Virus record (IMG/VR): IMGVR_UViG_3300028610_000650 | Coordinates: 1-47,199 of that record | DNA length: 47,199 nt | Strand: one strand, 5' to 3' | Source: a virus | In this document: one piece after another, positions 1 through 6,411 of the stretch | Layout: every line of letters starts with the position of its first letter | Position numbering within the stretch: the stretch's first letter is position 1 | The notes under the pieces: model-generated | Told to the model about the DNA's origin: nothing | What the model saw: only the letters and a program-made list of their open reading frames with translations | Database searches by the model: none | Program-made: the position numbers and the translations under genes

Positions 1-144
1 CTGCCCGGAGTTGTCTGAGTAAACCCAAGATCATCGCCCATTTGAAAATCCCTGTCGTTAAGCCGTACCTCCGCTTTTTTTGCCCCCGATATGAGGTTAG
101 CAAAATATTGCGGTTGTATTTTGAGCTTATGTATCATTTTCACT
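1..144. repeat. Left copy of 144-bp terminal redundancy
   Basis: Bases 1-144 are identical to 47056-47199. This is the overlap expected when a circular or terminally redundant genome is linearised by an assembler, so the real map is about 47,055 bp. The repeat lies inside the ASCH-type gene, and its left part (1-137) is the 5' portion of that minus-strand gene. A true short packaging repeat is possible, but the arbitrary position inside a gene favours an assembly overlap. Confidence 0.95.
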
Positions 145-169
145 CCTTTACTTGAATGTGTATTGTCAT

Positions 170-361
170 TTATTGCTCTGAATTAGGTTTTTCTCTGCGA
201 TACATCCTGTCACACGAAGGGTGAAATATTACCATAACGTGCCTGTAATGTTCGCTTTGGGGATCATTGCAATAACCGTGTTCTTCCATTCCATCGTACT
301 CGAAACCTTCACAGTTATCACAAATATCTGTGTGTTCTTCTTTGTTGGTGTCTTGAGTCAT
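170..361 (-). CDS. Small Cys/His-rich putative zinc-binding protein
   Basis: 63 codons. I do not recognise the family. Cysteines occur as an ICDNC pair near residue 15, one in GYCND and one in HPSCD, with several histidines, compatible with a treble-clef or zinc-ribbon fold. The start overlaps the stop of the upstream gene (358-564) in an ATGA-type junction, so the two are probably translationally coupled. It is the second gene of the unit driven by the promoter at 715-742. Confidence 0.75.
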   Translation of the reverse strand: MTQDTNKEEHTDICDNCEGFEYDGMEEHGYCNDPQSEHYRHVMVIFHPSCDRMYRREKPNSEQ

Positions 362-564
362 CCCACCCCCTGCGAAATATTAGCTACAAAATCTGCACAA
401 TCCTCCCACGGATCATATATGCCATCGTCGTTCTCAATCTCAAATGAACCGTCCCAGTGTCCTTTTTTGCAATGGCAATTGAACTGCCCTGCCCCACATT
501 CATCCGGCCCAAGCAAGTATACGCCATTGAATGCACATTTTCCGCATTTCCATTCGGTACTCAT
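358..564 (-). CDS. Cys-rich small protein behind a structured leader
   Basis: 68 codons starting at MSTEW. This ATG is preceded by GCGGAGG, whereas longer in-frame extensions read through the leader hairpin and are not credible. Pairs CGKC, DEC, NCHC and a late DC suggest a zinc-binding fold. The function is unknown. It is the first gene after a promoter, pseudoknotted leader and terminator-like hairpin (581-742). The same leader type precedes the gene at 46076-46669, so the two are likely co-regulated. Confidence 0.8.
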   Translation of the reverse strand: MSTEWKCGKCAFNGVYLLGPDECGAGQFNCHCKKGHWDGSFEIENDDGIYDPWEDCADFVANISQGVG

Positions 565-580
565 CCCCACCTCCGCGCAT

Positions 581-618
581 AAAAAGAACGCCCGGCCAGT
601 TTGCACCAGCGGGGCGTT
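581..618 (-). terminator. Terminator-like hairpin in leader of 358-564
   Basis: Read on the minus strand, AACGCCC (618-612) pairs with GGGCGTT (593-587) and is followed by C and then TTTTT before TATGCGCGGAGG and the start codon. This is a Rho-independent terminator shape placed between promoter and gene, that is, an attenuator position. An equivalent hairpin lies at 46686-46724. Confidence 0.7.
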
Positions 619-626
619 TCTATGTC

Positions 627-706
627 TGCCGCCTTGCGTAGTTGGGAACGACGAAACGCTCCCGGCGGGCAATTGAACATACTCAAATATCTATCTTCAC
701 TACGCA
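627..706 (-). ncRNA. Pseudoknotted leader RNA, copy 1
   Basis: Minus-strand RNA with stem P1 TGCGTAGT (706-699) pairing ACTACGCA (642-635). An internal hairpin GGGA...TCCC (663-644) has a TTTCGTC-containing loop. A pseudoknot pairs TGC(C)CGCC (671-664) with GGCGGCA (633-627). The copy at 46730-46813 has the same layout and the same loop motif but different, still complementary, stem sequences. P1 begins 8 bases after the -10 hexamer, so it is at the 5' end of the transcript. Likely a cis-regulatory RNA; the ligand or partner is unknown. Confidence 0.7.
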
Positions 707-714
707 TGAAGGGC

Positions 715-742
715 ATTATATCAGTTCCTATCTATTTGTCAA
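715..742 (-). promoter_or_regulatory. Sigma70-like promoter for 358-564 unit
   Basis: On the minus strand TTGACA (742-737), a 16-base spacer and TATAAT (720-715), a consensus match in both hexamers. The next feature downstream is the structured leader. The promoter lies between the end of gene 757-966 and the leader, so it starts a new unit in the early region. Confidence 0.85.
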
Positions 743-756
743 GAGCTATTTCAAAA

Positions 757-966
757 TTATATATCTCGCCATTCTAAATCTTCTGGGTTTGTCGCCGCTG
801 CGGTGTAACTCGCATAATTGTTCCAGTTATCATCACAGTTGTAGACAACGAAAATCCATTTGTCATTCCATGATTTAATGCGGCCTTCTTCTGTTTTGCC
901 CGTACTATCACGATAGATAACACGTCCACCTTCGTCATCTTTCGTTAAGCCGCTAATAGCTATCAT
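757..966 (-). CDS. Conserved small phage protein (DDEGGRVIYR type)
   Basis: 69 codons. The N-terminal KDDEGGRVIYRD block, the central EGRIKSWNDKWIFVVY and the C-terminal NPEDLEW belong to a small protein widely seen in phage genomes with no assigned function; this is from memory of the family. Predicted as a short beta-rich domain. Its start overlaps the stop of the gene at 966-1184 by one base, so it is coupled to it. Confidence 0.85.
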   Translation of the reverse strand: MIAISGLTKDDEGGRVIYRDSTGKTEEGRIKSWNDKWIFVVYNCDDNWNNYASYTAAATNPEDLEWRDI

Positions 967-1184
967 TATTTCACCTTGTCTACGATTTTATCGATCTCGT
1001 CGCTCATTTCGGCGAAAGCACTGTCGTCATAGGCCATAGTATATCCTTGATCTTGTCGCCGTACGTTTTCAACTTTCATGCCCTCTACCTGAACCATAAT
1101 GCTCTGTATAGCTCCAAATGCAGCTACAGATTCGCCAAACTCAGCTACACATCTGCCAAATTCGTCAATATCATTGTTGTCCAT
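966..1184 (-). CDS. Small acidic helical protein, unknown function
   Basis: 72 codons, mostly acidic and helical, with an FG-spaced pattern (EFGRCVAEFGESVAAFG) near residues 8-24 that resembles an amphipathic or coiled-coil repeat. No recognised family. The start codon overlaps the upstream stop (TAATG) at 1184, and its own stop overlaps the next start at 966. Probably a coupled accessory gene. Confidence 0.75.
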   Translation of the reverse strand: MDNNDIDEFGRCVAEFGESVAAFGAIQSIMVQVEGMKVENVRRQDQGYTMAYDDSAFAEMSDEIDKIVDKVK

Positions 1185-1360
1185 TATTTTTTCACCTTTA
1201 TTAAAATACCTTCACGGGCGGGGCAATCGGTGGGGAAGCTAACATCTTTGTCGCCGTTGTGTTTGGGGCATCTAATCGGCCTAACAGTGCAAATCCCGTC
1301 TACGTGAACAGGACAGTCTTTTACAACCAGCCCGATTGTATATGGGTTGTATTCTTTCAT
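1184..1360 (-). CDS. Cys-rich 58-residue protein, unknown
   Basis: 58 codons from ATG at 1360, preceded by GGGAG six bases upstream. Four cysteines (KDCP, GICT, IRCP, TDCP) and two histidines suggest one metal site. It ends in TAATG overlap with the next gene. A large hairpin leader (1385-1448) and a candidate promoter (1452-1479) precede it. Confidence 0.75.
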   Translation of the reverse strand: MKEYNPYTIGLVVKDCPVHVDGICTVRPIRCPKHNGDKDVSFPTDCPAREGILIKVKK

Positions 1361-1384
1361 TTATGGCTCCCTGTGCGAAAAGGT

Positions 1385-1448
1385 GGGCAGGCCGAAGCCA
1401 CTATTAGCTTCAAGGAATTGCAACCTGCGATTATTCTTTCGCCTGCCC
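1385..1448 (-). promoter_or_regulatory. Long-range hairpin leader of gene 1184-1360
   Basis: On the minus strand GGGCAGGC (1448-1441) pairs perfectly with GCCTGCCC (1392-1385), enclosing a smaller hairpin GAAGC...GCTTC (1411-1394) next to the 3' strand. This matches the outer-stem-plus-adjacent-hairpin layout of the other leaders, but a second interleaved stem is not clear (a bulged GCGAAAG/CTTTTCGC pairing overlaps P1) and there is no U-tract. Confidence 0.55.
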
Positions 1449-1451
1449 ATT

Positions 1452-1479
1452 ATTATGCTACCTCTTTGTTATGTGTCAT
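1452..1479 (-). promoter_or_regulatory. Candidate promoter upstream of gene 1184-1360
   Basis: Minus strand ATGACA (1479-1474), a 16-base spacer, CATAAT (1457-1452); five of six matches in each hexamer and the same 16-base spacing as the promoters at 0.7 and 46.8 kb. It overlaps the 3' end of the gene at 1469-1795. P1 of the leader starts only three bases downstream, closer than at other loci. Confidence 0.45.
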
Positions 1480-1795
1480 TATTGGCTGCTTCTGTCTTTG
1501 TTTTTCTTTCAGCATGATATTCTGGCACCGCTTCACCCCAACACTCGTACATGACAGCCTCTGTTTCACCCTGTTTACGAACAGCAATGTCCATCCTGCC
1601 GCCATCCAGCAAACCGTAGTCACCCGCATCCATTTTCACAGCACGCTTTTTGGTGGCTTCTTCGGCATCTGTTGCGTATACAGGAAACCACTCATCCCCA
1701 TCATAATCATCTATGTTAGTTTCCCACACTGGCGGACAAACGTGGCTATTGTTAAATCCCCATTCGCCACATATTGTACATTTATCATATGCCAT
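1469..1795 (-). CDS. Zinc-finger-type small protein
   Basis: 108 codons. The N-terminus MAYDKCTICGEWGFNNSHVC gives a CxxC plus HxxC arrangement, a likely single zinc site, followed by an acidic body with a GDYGLLDGGRMDIAV strand region. No family named with confidence. The start overlaps the stop of 1795-2070 (shared base 1795), which implies coupling in a two-gene unit behind the 2.1 kb leader. Confidence 0.8.
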   Translation of the reverse strand: MAYDKCTICGEWGFNNSHVCPPVWETNIDDYDGDEWFPVYATDAEEATKKRAVKMDAGDYGLLDGGRMDIAVRKQGETEAVMYECWGEAVPEYHAERKTKTEAANNDT

Positions 1796-2070
1796 TATTG
1801 GCCTCCTGTAGACAAAACGGCCTCGTATGTCATTTCAAAAATATCCGGTTTACAGGGATAGAACTCGTCCTTAACATCTTGGATAATGAAGTCGCCGATA
1901 TCGGCCTGCATACGCCCTTCAAGTGTTTCGATTGCGATTCCATCGATTTTCCCGTGTGGGTCGTATTGCGGTCTGCCGCCGCACCACTCACATATCATCT
2001 GTACTCTACCTTCAATAAGTCGGGCGGCCTGTATGATGACGGGCTTCTTTCTGTATGTTCCAATATTCAT
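1795..2070 (-). CDS. Conserved phage protein of the YRKKPVxI type
   Basis: 91 codons. YRKKPVIIQAARL at the N-terminus, GDFIIQDVKDEFYPCKPDIFEMTYE at the C-terminus and a central CEWCGG are hallmarks of a small protein family common in phages of many hosts; the function is not established. It directly follows the pseudoknot/terminator leader at 2083-2163, with TGGAG upstream of the ATG. Confidence 0.9.
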   Translation of the reverse strand: MNIGTYRKKPVIIQAARLIEGRVQMICEWCGGRPQYDPHGKIDGIAIETLEGRMQADIGDFIIQDVKDEFYPCKPDIFEMTYEAVLSTGGQ

Positions 2071-2082
2071 AATTCACTCCAT

Positions 2083-2163
2083 AAAAAAACCACCCAAAGG
2101 CCGAACCGCGAAGCAAGAACCTTTTGGGTGGTTGTCGTACTGCACTAACTTCTTATCGCGGTT
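2083..2163 (-). promoter_or_regulatory. Interleaved-stem attenuator leader of 1795-2070
   Basis: Minus strand. P1 AACCGCGA (2163-2156) pairs TCGCGGTT (2111-2104) and is extended by AAGAA (2154-2150) with TTCTT (2119-2115). Stem B ACCACCCAAA (2132-2123), inside the P1 loop, pairs TTTGGGTGGT (2098-2089) after P1 and runs into seven Ts. B alone is a perfect intrinsic terminator; P1 and B are either mutually exclusive or form a pseudoknot. I found no convincing promoter immediately upstream; the 2164-2371 interval holds no other feature I can support. Confidence 0.7.
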
Positions 2164-2371
2164 CATCATACAAGTGTCCAAAACCAGTATAATCCAGAAT
2201 GTGTATCGTACTGAAACAATTGGCGAACTCTACAGAGTATACCTTAACAAATATTTCGGGAAAGTCAAGGGGGTAGGCCAAATTTTCTTGAAAAAAGTTG
2301 AAAATCGTTTCTACCATGTCGTGAGCGGGGGTAAAATTGCCCAATCATTCAAGATACCGCAGGTAAGTTTC

Positions 2372-2399
2372 TTGACTTTGCTGAAATATAGTGTATAAT
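2372..2399 (+). promoter_or_regulatory. Plus-strand promoter of isolated gene 2449-2649
   Basis: TTGACT (2372-2377), a 16-base spacer, TATAAT (2394-2399). It points right, against all surrounding genes, and lies 50 bases before the start codon of the isolated plus-strand gene. Confidence 0.8.
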
Positions 2400-2448
2400 G
2401 TATATAGATAGTTAAAAGTTCTTTTACAATTTTAGAAAGGAGAATGAT

Positions 2449-2649
2449 ATGGGACTCAAGAAGGGCGACGAAGTAATGGTATTCCAAAAATGGATCACCC
2501 GTGAAGACGAAGAAGCTGTTGCTGTTTTGCGGCAACGGGTCAATTGCCCCTCCAATCCACCAAGAGCGGAAACATGGGAACTCCATTTCTGGGGTGACGG
2601 AGAAGGCAAGAACTATTGCCGCACGGTATGGGAAGAAGATAAACGATGA
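2449..2649 (+). CDS. Stand-alone small protein in its own transcription unit
   Basis: 66 codons with an excellent ribosome site (AAAGGAG, six bases before ATG). The product starts MGLKKGDEVMVFQKW, a short beta-barrel-like opening (KGDEVMVF), and is acidic and Trp-rich towards the end (WELHFWGDGEG). Not recognised. It is flanked by its own promoter and a strong terminator and opposes the neighbouring genes, an arrangement typical of independently expressed phage accessory genes (morons) such as anti-defence or host-takeover factors; that role is inference only. Confidence 0.85.
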   Translation: MGLKKGDEVMVFQKWITREDEEAVAVLRQRVNCPSNPPRAETWELHFWGDGEGKNYCRTVWEEDKR

Positions 2650-2655
2650 GTATCA

Positions 2656-2686
2656 GGGCCGGGTTAATCCCCGGCCCTTTCTTTTT
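2656..2686 (+). terminator. Rho-independent terminator of gene 2449-2649
   Basis: GGGCCGGG (2656-2663), loop TTAAT, CCCGGCCC (2670-2677), then TTTCTTTTT. A strong intrinsic terminator just after the plus-strand gene. It also sits against the 3' end of the convergent minus-strand gene at 2686. Confidence 0.9.
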
Positions 2687-2946
2687 CAATTCCGTCGATT
2701 AGCCACTTTTATTCTGCTCGCAATGCTGTATATTTCGTCCCGTTCAGCTATCGTCAGTCGCCGAAAACAAGTTGTGAGCCTTTCCACACATTGTTTTTCG
2801 GTCAATAAATACATGACTTCCGGGTTTTTTAGAATCACAACAAGTTTCCTGCGCGCTGCCTGGTCGGCTTCAATCCTTACAAATCCGACAGGGGTAGCAG
2901 CGGCATCCTGCTCGATTAAACACTTATATGGGTCTTGATAAATCAA
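2686..2946 (-). CDS. Small basic helical protein, unknown
   Basis: About 86 codons. I choose the TTG at 2946 because AGGAGG lies seven bases before it and it overlaps the upstream stop as TTGA; a longer in-frame start at 2988 lies inside the preceding gene. The product is mixed charge, with a C-terminal helical RLTIAERDEIYSIASRIK segment. No family recognised. Last gene of the minus-strand run ending at the convergent terminator. Confidence 0.65.
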   Translation of the reverse strand: MIYQDPYKCLIEQDAAATPVGFVRIEADQAARRKLVVILKNPEVMYLLTEKQCVERLTTCFRRLTIAERDEIYSIASRIKVANRRN

Positions 2947-3275
2947 CTGTATGCCTCCTGCACTTCTTTGGGGCAATGTTTGAGACAAAGCGGATGATCG
3001 TAAGCCCCCCTCTTAATGTATACCGCAGGCATTCGGCAGCCCTGCTTACTGCAATTCTTTCCTATGAGCGGCAGGAGTTTTTTCTTTTTTGCCGTACGTT
3101 CCTGTCCGCTTTTCTTCCACAAGACAAGCTGTGAGCCTATATTCGTTATGGCCTGCCCGTTAGCCCGTACCCATCCCTGTGCGTTGAAGTGATGGAAAAA
3201 CAATTCGGCGTCGTCATCGGTGAGCCCCGCAAGGAACGCTGCCGCCTTGACTTCTTCAAGTGTTGGGTCTTTCAT
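2943..3275 (-). CDS. DnaT-like / zinc-binding putative replication accessory
   Basis: 110 codons. Residues about 23-55 (ELFFHHFNAQGWVRANGQ, then ITNIGSQLVLWKK) resemble the short motif found at the C-terminus of phage replication initiators and DnaT-like proteins, in which an aromatic-rich 'YNGW..GK..I.NW...W' segment binds partner proteins. The C-terminal part carries CSKQGCRMP and CLKHC, a probable zinc site. Start overlaps the methyltransferase stop (ATGA). No helicase or primase is seen nearby, so this may be the phage's link to host replication; that is inference. Confidence 0.65.
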   Translation of the reverse strand: MKDPTLEEVKAAAFLAGLTDDDAELFFHHFNAQGWVRANGQAITNIGSQLVLWKKSGQERTAKKKKLLPLIGKNCSKQGCRMPAVYIKRGAYDHPLCLKHCPKEVQEAYS

Positions 3276-4177
3276 TGTTGTTCTCGGAATAGAGCGTATT
3301 TATCACGTTCGGCCTGTATGCGTTTCAATAAAGTCCTGAAAGCTAACTCTGCCTGAGTAGGGACGACTCCGTTGCCCAGGAGTCGAAGTTCGTCCACCCT
3401 GCTTCTAAACCCATCAACTGTTCTACCCATGCCGGATTCAACTGTCCTCGGTTCTTCCCATTCGTATTGTTCTTGACCTTGCCAAGCAACTCCTCGGACA
3501 TGGCAACTGCGGTCGGTAAGTCGGGTTCGTGTCTCTTTCGTTCTGCTTTCCCCGCCGTTCTGCAATCCCTTGCTTTCGGTCTGGGCCAGCGTTTCACCGC
3601 TGTCGATAATCCGTCGCCGCTTGTCTTGCTCGCATCCTTCCGGTTGTGGTTCCCACATACCGTTGGTCGAGGCCATAATGTATAATCGGCGACCAGTGAA
3701 CGACCCGTGAAGTTCTGACGCAGAGCATAAGAATGATTCAACCGCATAACCCAAACCTCGAAGGCTTCGGTAAACTTCTGCGAATCCCAACTGCAAGTGC
3801 CCTCCGACATTTTCAAAGAATGCCCAAACAGGTCTAATTGTTTCGATATGTTGAAGTAGATACGGGAAAAGGTGTCGGGGATCGGATTCTCCTTTTCGCT
3901 TGCCGGCGATGGAGAATGGCTGACACGGATATCCGGCAGTGATGCCGCGTACTTTGTTACGAAACTTTCGTGCAGAGAAGGTTTTAAGGTTCGTCCAAAC
4001 AGGTGCTGCATCCAGCTTACCTTCTTCAATCTTTGCAACCAGGTTCGCAACTGCGAAGGCTTCGATCTCCACATAAGCGATTGTTCGCACATTTGGCAGA
4101 ACTCGTTTGACTCCGAGTTCGAGCCCTCCATATCCGGTACAAAATGAGATAACTGTTTGGGTATTATCCACATTCAT
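3272..4177 (-). CDS. DNA (cytosine-5) methyltransferase
   Basis: 301 residues with the ordered motifs of the Dcm/C5-methyltransferase family: motif I SFCTGYGGLELG (11-22), YVEIE (35-39), the catalytic PCQP loop (84-87) with IAGKRKG, ENV (122-124), GRRLYIMA (162-169), a variable target-recognition region, and LLGNGVVPTQ with GNG at about 268-270. All key residues are present, so it should be active. It methylates DNA cytosine at C5 using S-adenosylmethionine; the site is unknown. No restriction enzyme is adjacent, so it is an orphan enzyme, probably protecting phage DNA. An 11-codon GTG reading frame just upstream overlaps the start and may couple translation. Confidence 0.93.
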   Translation of the reverse strand: MNVDNTQTVISFCTGYGGLELGVKRVLPNVRTIAYVEIEAFAVANLVAKIEEGKLDAAPVWTNLKTFSARKFRNKVRGITAGYPCQPFSIAGKRKGESDPRHLFPYLLQHIETIRPVWAFFENVGGHLQLGFAEVYRSLRGLGYAVESFLCSASELHGSFTGRRLYIMASTNGMWEPQPEGCEQDKRRRIIDSGETLAQTESKGLQNGGESRTKETRTRLTDRSCHVRGVAWQGQEQYEWEEPRTVESGMGRTVDGFRSRVDELRLLGNGVVPTQAELAFRTLLKRIQAERDKYALFREQQ

Positions 4178-4237
4178 ACCACCATATCAAGTATTTCGTC
4201 TATTTTCACTGTATCCCGCCGGCTTTGCGGTAGTCAA

Positions 4238-4627
4238 TCACTTAAGCTGTTCCAATAATATCTTGCGGGCCTTTTTCATATTACGAACTAATTCACGGAT
4301 TGCTTGCCGTACAGGGGCGATAGGGTTATTTTTGAGAAACAGCTTTATCGCATCCTCGCACTGACGGTATCCATCACACGAATAAAGACCACATGGCATT
4401 GTTAATGGGCACATGGCGTGACACCATGCCCCTGTCAACTGATTCACACGGACGCAACATGCACAATACCGTCCACCGAAATAGTCCCAATTGAGTAATA
4501 ACTTCTTTCTTAATTCTTTCGCTGGGGCATCTCGTATCTGTGTCCATTTCTCGATTGAATTGTTCAACGCCGCCAACGGCCCTTTTTTTGCCGCCCGCTC
4601 TACTTGTCTTTTTGTCATCCAACGCAT
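4238..4627 (-). CDS. Cys-rich protein, unknown function
   Basis: About 129 codons from MRWMTK (4627), with GGAG five bases upstream; the next in-frame ATG is three codons in and overlaps the preceding stop. The N-terminal half is basic and helical. The centre has a cysteine cluster (YCACC, WCHAMC, PCGLYSC, QC) that suggests two metal sites, and the C-terminus is a basic helix. No family recognised. Lies between an HNH-type gene and the methyltransferase, so a DNA-related role is plausible but unproven. Confidence 0.8.
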   Translation of the reverse strand: MRWMTKRQVERAAKKGPLAALNNSIEKWTQIRDAPAKELRKKLLLNWDYFGGRYCACCVRVNQLTGAWCHAMCPLTMPCGLYSCDGYRQCEDAIKLFLKNNPIAPVRQAIRELVRNMKKARKILLEQLK

Positions 4628-5010
4628 AACTGCTCCCATTTATCCTTATAAGTACCGTCCATTTGGCGCATGTCTTTTTTGTTTTCTTCGTACCATTGGA
4701 ACTGTCCGGGCCTTGCTTTTTCCAGCCACGCCAGGAACCGTTCGTTTGAGTAGCTGTCTACGTGCGGCGAGATTGAGGCGTCGAAGTTGTGGCATGTAGA
4801 GCACAGGCAGATGCCGTTTGACAGGTCGTGACGAAACCTGAGGCGGTCACGGGTAATTAGGTGGTGTGAATGAAGCTGTCTTGTGGTTGAACCGCAATGT
4901 TCACAGCAACCAACTGCACGTATCTGTTTTTTCCATGCATCATCAGCCTTCTTCTTCCACGTCCGGGAATTAGGGTTCGCAAGGTTCGGTTTTCGGCGTT
5001 TCTTCTTCAT
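4615..5010 (-). CDS. HNH-type nuclease / NinG-like protein
   Basis: 131 codons from MKKKRRKPN at 5010, chosen because AAAGGAG precedes it. After a basic N-terminus, CCEHCGS (CxxC), LHSHHLI and CLCSTCHNF form the zinc-framed beta-beta-alpha HNH core (about residues 34-75). Proteins of this kind act as metal-dependent DNA nucleases, or as NinG-like recombination accessories in lambdoid phages. The acidic tail carries WLEKARPGQFQWYEENK. It overlaps both neighbours, consistent with an operon. Confidence 0.8.
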   Translation of the reverse strand: MKKKRRKPNLANPNSRTWKKKADDAWKKQIRAVGCCEHCGSTTRQLHSHHLITRDRLRFRHDLSNGICLCSTCHNFDASISPHVDSYSNERFLAWLEKARPGQFQWYEENKKDMRQMDGTYKDKWEQLCVG

Positions 5011-5614
5011 CTTGCTCCTTTGGGGTGAGGGCATCTTTTGCAGATTCAATGGCTTTGGTGTTAAACGCTATCTGTTTTTCTAAGTTTCTGCATGTTGTAT
5101 CATCAACAAGGGATTTAACAGTTGCAAGACGGTTAGACGAAGCTCTCAACTCCCTCCACGTATCTGCCAATGCCGCGCGCAGCCGCTTGTTCTCGCATTC
5201 TGCCGTTCTAACCCGTGCAATAAGCACCGCCGAATCTTTAATGTTTAGACAGCTTTGTTTCAGCCTTTCGATCTCGTCGAGCAGGGAAGGAATGTCTTGG
5301 CGGGCGTGGGCGATGAATTCAGCATCTTCTTCGGTTACGTCGCCAATGCCTCTGCCAGTATTCTCGAATATTGCATTTTCGCCAATAATATTTGTTGCGG
5401 GGGTTGGTTTTGTCCTGACAGATATTCCACCGTAGTAGTCTTCTCCTACATACCACGGCTCCGGCGTCGCCGCCTCGCACCGCTCCCGTATCTGTTTCAG
5501 GTCTGGTTTCATTTTTGCTCCTTTTCTAACCGGAGGTTTTCGCGGCGGAATATAATTGTCGCACTCCTCGCAAACATCTGCTGTGCAAGACGCATTTGGA
5601 TGACATCCCATCAT
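4970..5614 (-). CDS. Ea22-like phage protein with Cys-rich N-terminus
   Basis: 214 codons from 5614, with an internal start at 5512 (MKPDLKQ) that also has a strong AAAAGGAG. The body (IRERCEAATPEPWYV, then DAEFIAHARQDIPSLLDEIERLK and a coiled coil) matches the Ea22/'AATPGPW' proteins common in phage early regions; the function is unknown. The first 34 residues (CHPNASCTADVCEECD) form a small zinc-type module joined in frame. Either a fusion or two proteins from nested starts. The 5614 start overlaps the upstream stop (ATGA). Confidence 0.85.
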   Translation of the reverse strand: MMGCHPNASCTADVCEECDNYIPPRKPPVRKGAKMKPDLKQIRERCEAATPEPWYVGEDYYGGISVRTKPTPATNIIGENAIFENTGRGIGDVTEEDAEFIAHARQDIPSLLDEIERLKQSCLNIKDSAVLIARVRTAECENKRLRAALADTWRELRASSNRLATVKSLVDDTTCRNLEKQIAFNTKAIESAKDALTPKEQDEEETPKTEPCEP

Positions 5615-5925
5615 TCTTCCTCCAATAAGGCCTTACGATACGCCTCTGCACCGTGCATATCACAGATATACCTATCGCGGGCATATTCCGTATTAGGCCC
5701 CATGCGTCCGTCCAGTGTCAGTACAAGCCCGTCCTTGCCCTCGTAACCCTCTGTGTTAAGGAACTTCTGTAGTTCAAGGGTATCCTCTGGTAATAGGCCA
5801 CCAACCCCTGCCGGTGAGGTAGAGGTGGTGGCCTTAGGAGGAGGAGAAAACTTCACTGTTAATGCCCCTAATGCACAGGACAGTATACATAGTATTATTA
5901 CGAGCAAGATTTGGTTTTTAGTCAT
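5611..5925 (-). CDS. Membrane-anchored peptidoglycan-binding protein
   Basis: 104 codons. A single hydrophobic segment at residues 6-24 (ILLVIILCILSCALGALTV) acts as a signal anchor, followed by a Pro/Thr/Ser linker. Then comes a domain at about 50-90 (LELQKFLNTEGYEGKDG, LDGRMGPNTEYARDRY) that fits the PG_binding_1 pattern of cell-wall hydrolases. There is no catalytic domain. It may position a lysis or wall-modifying factor, or act at superinfection. No endolysin is recognised elsewhere, so it is the best wall-directed gene here. Confidence 0.75.
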   Translation of the reverse strand: MTKNQILLVIILCILSCALGALTVKFSPPPKATTSTSPAGVGGLLPEDTLELQKFLNTEGYEGKDGLVLTLDGRMGPNTEYARDRYICDMHGAEAYRKALLEEE

Positions 5926-6140
5926 CTTAGCATTAACCTCACTTTTTTCTTTTCGCCGTAGTCGATTACCATACCTGTTAAGTCCACGAACACATCATGT
6001 CTCATAGACAGAGAAGTCCCCTGCCCACTTATCCAATTGTCGTCTCTGTGGAACGATGCGTTGTTATGGTATCGCCAGATAAATACTTTGTCCGGCGCAT
6101 AGCCGCCTTGCCCATCCCTTGTTACCCAGAATGTTTTCAT
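5922..6140 (-). CDS. Small protein of unknown function (MKTFWVTRD)
   Basis: 72 codons. Start at 6140, where AAAGGAG lies upstream; an in-frame ATG at 6158 overlaps the previous gene and lacks a site. The product, with WVTRDGQGGYAPDKVFIWR and a C-terminal DVFVDLTGMVIDYGEKKKVRL, looks like a short beta domain of phage early regions. Its stop overlaps the next start (ATGA). Confidence 0.75.
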   Translation of the reverse strand: MKTFWVTRDGQGGYAPDKVFIWRYHNNASFHRDDNWISGQGTSLSMRHDVFVDLTGMVIDYGEKKKVRLMLR

Positions 6141-6154
6141 TTGATCTGCTCCTT

Positions 6155-6373
6155 TCATTCAGGGTGCTCAGTATCTAATCCGTTTATCGCAGAAATGATA
6201 TCGCGCAGATATAAGTCCGGCGTGGTTTGTTCGTATAGTTTAGTTACAACCTTAGTCAGTTTAGTAATCTTAGGGGTGTAGCCGTAACCACCGTCCGCCC
6301 CCGCCCCCTGCTGCCACTCTTGGCCGCACTCCGTTTGCACTTCCTCGATTTTCGTGATTGTTATTGTAAACAT
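6155..6373 (-). CDS. Small phage protein, unknown
   Basis: 72 codons (MFTITITKIEEV). The product has alternating hydrophobic residues at the N-terminus, a Gly-rich linker (GAGADGGYG) and a TKLTKVVTKLYEQT segment, resembling short conserved phage proteins of no known role. GGAG lies about ten bases before the ATG. A 24-base motif just upstream (about 6397-6420) recurs before the gene at 6412-6606. Confidence 0.7.
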   Translation of the reverse strand: MFTITITKIEEVQTECGQEWQQGAGADGGYGYTPKITKLTKVVTKLYEQTTPDLYLRDIISAINGLDTEHPE

Positions 6374-6411
6374 TATCGTGCTTCTCCGTATACTTGTTAA
6401 TATTTATGGAC

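Noticed and set aside
2164-2371. Minus-strand promoter TTGACT...TATACT upstream of the 2.1 kb leader
   Set aside because: The spacing is 21 bases, and the other candidate hexamers nearby do not combine at 16-18 bases.
3343-4173. Long open frame of 276 codons in another frame of the methyltransferase gene
   Set aside because: The correct frame shows all C5-methyltransferase motifs. The alternative lacks any recognisable domain and a ribosome site.
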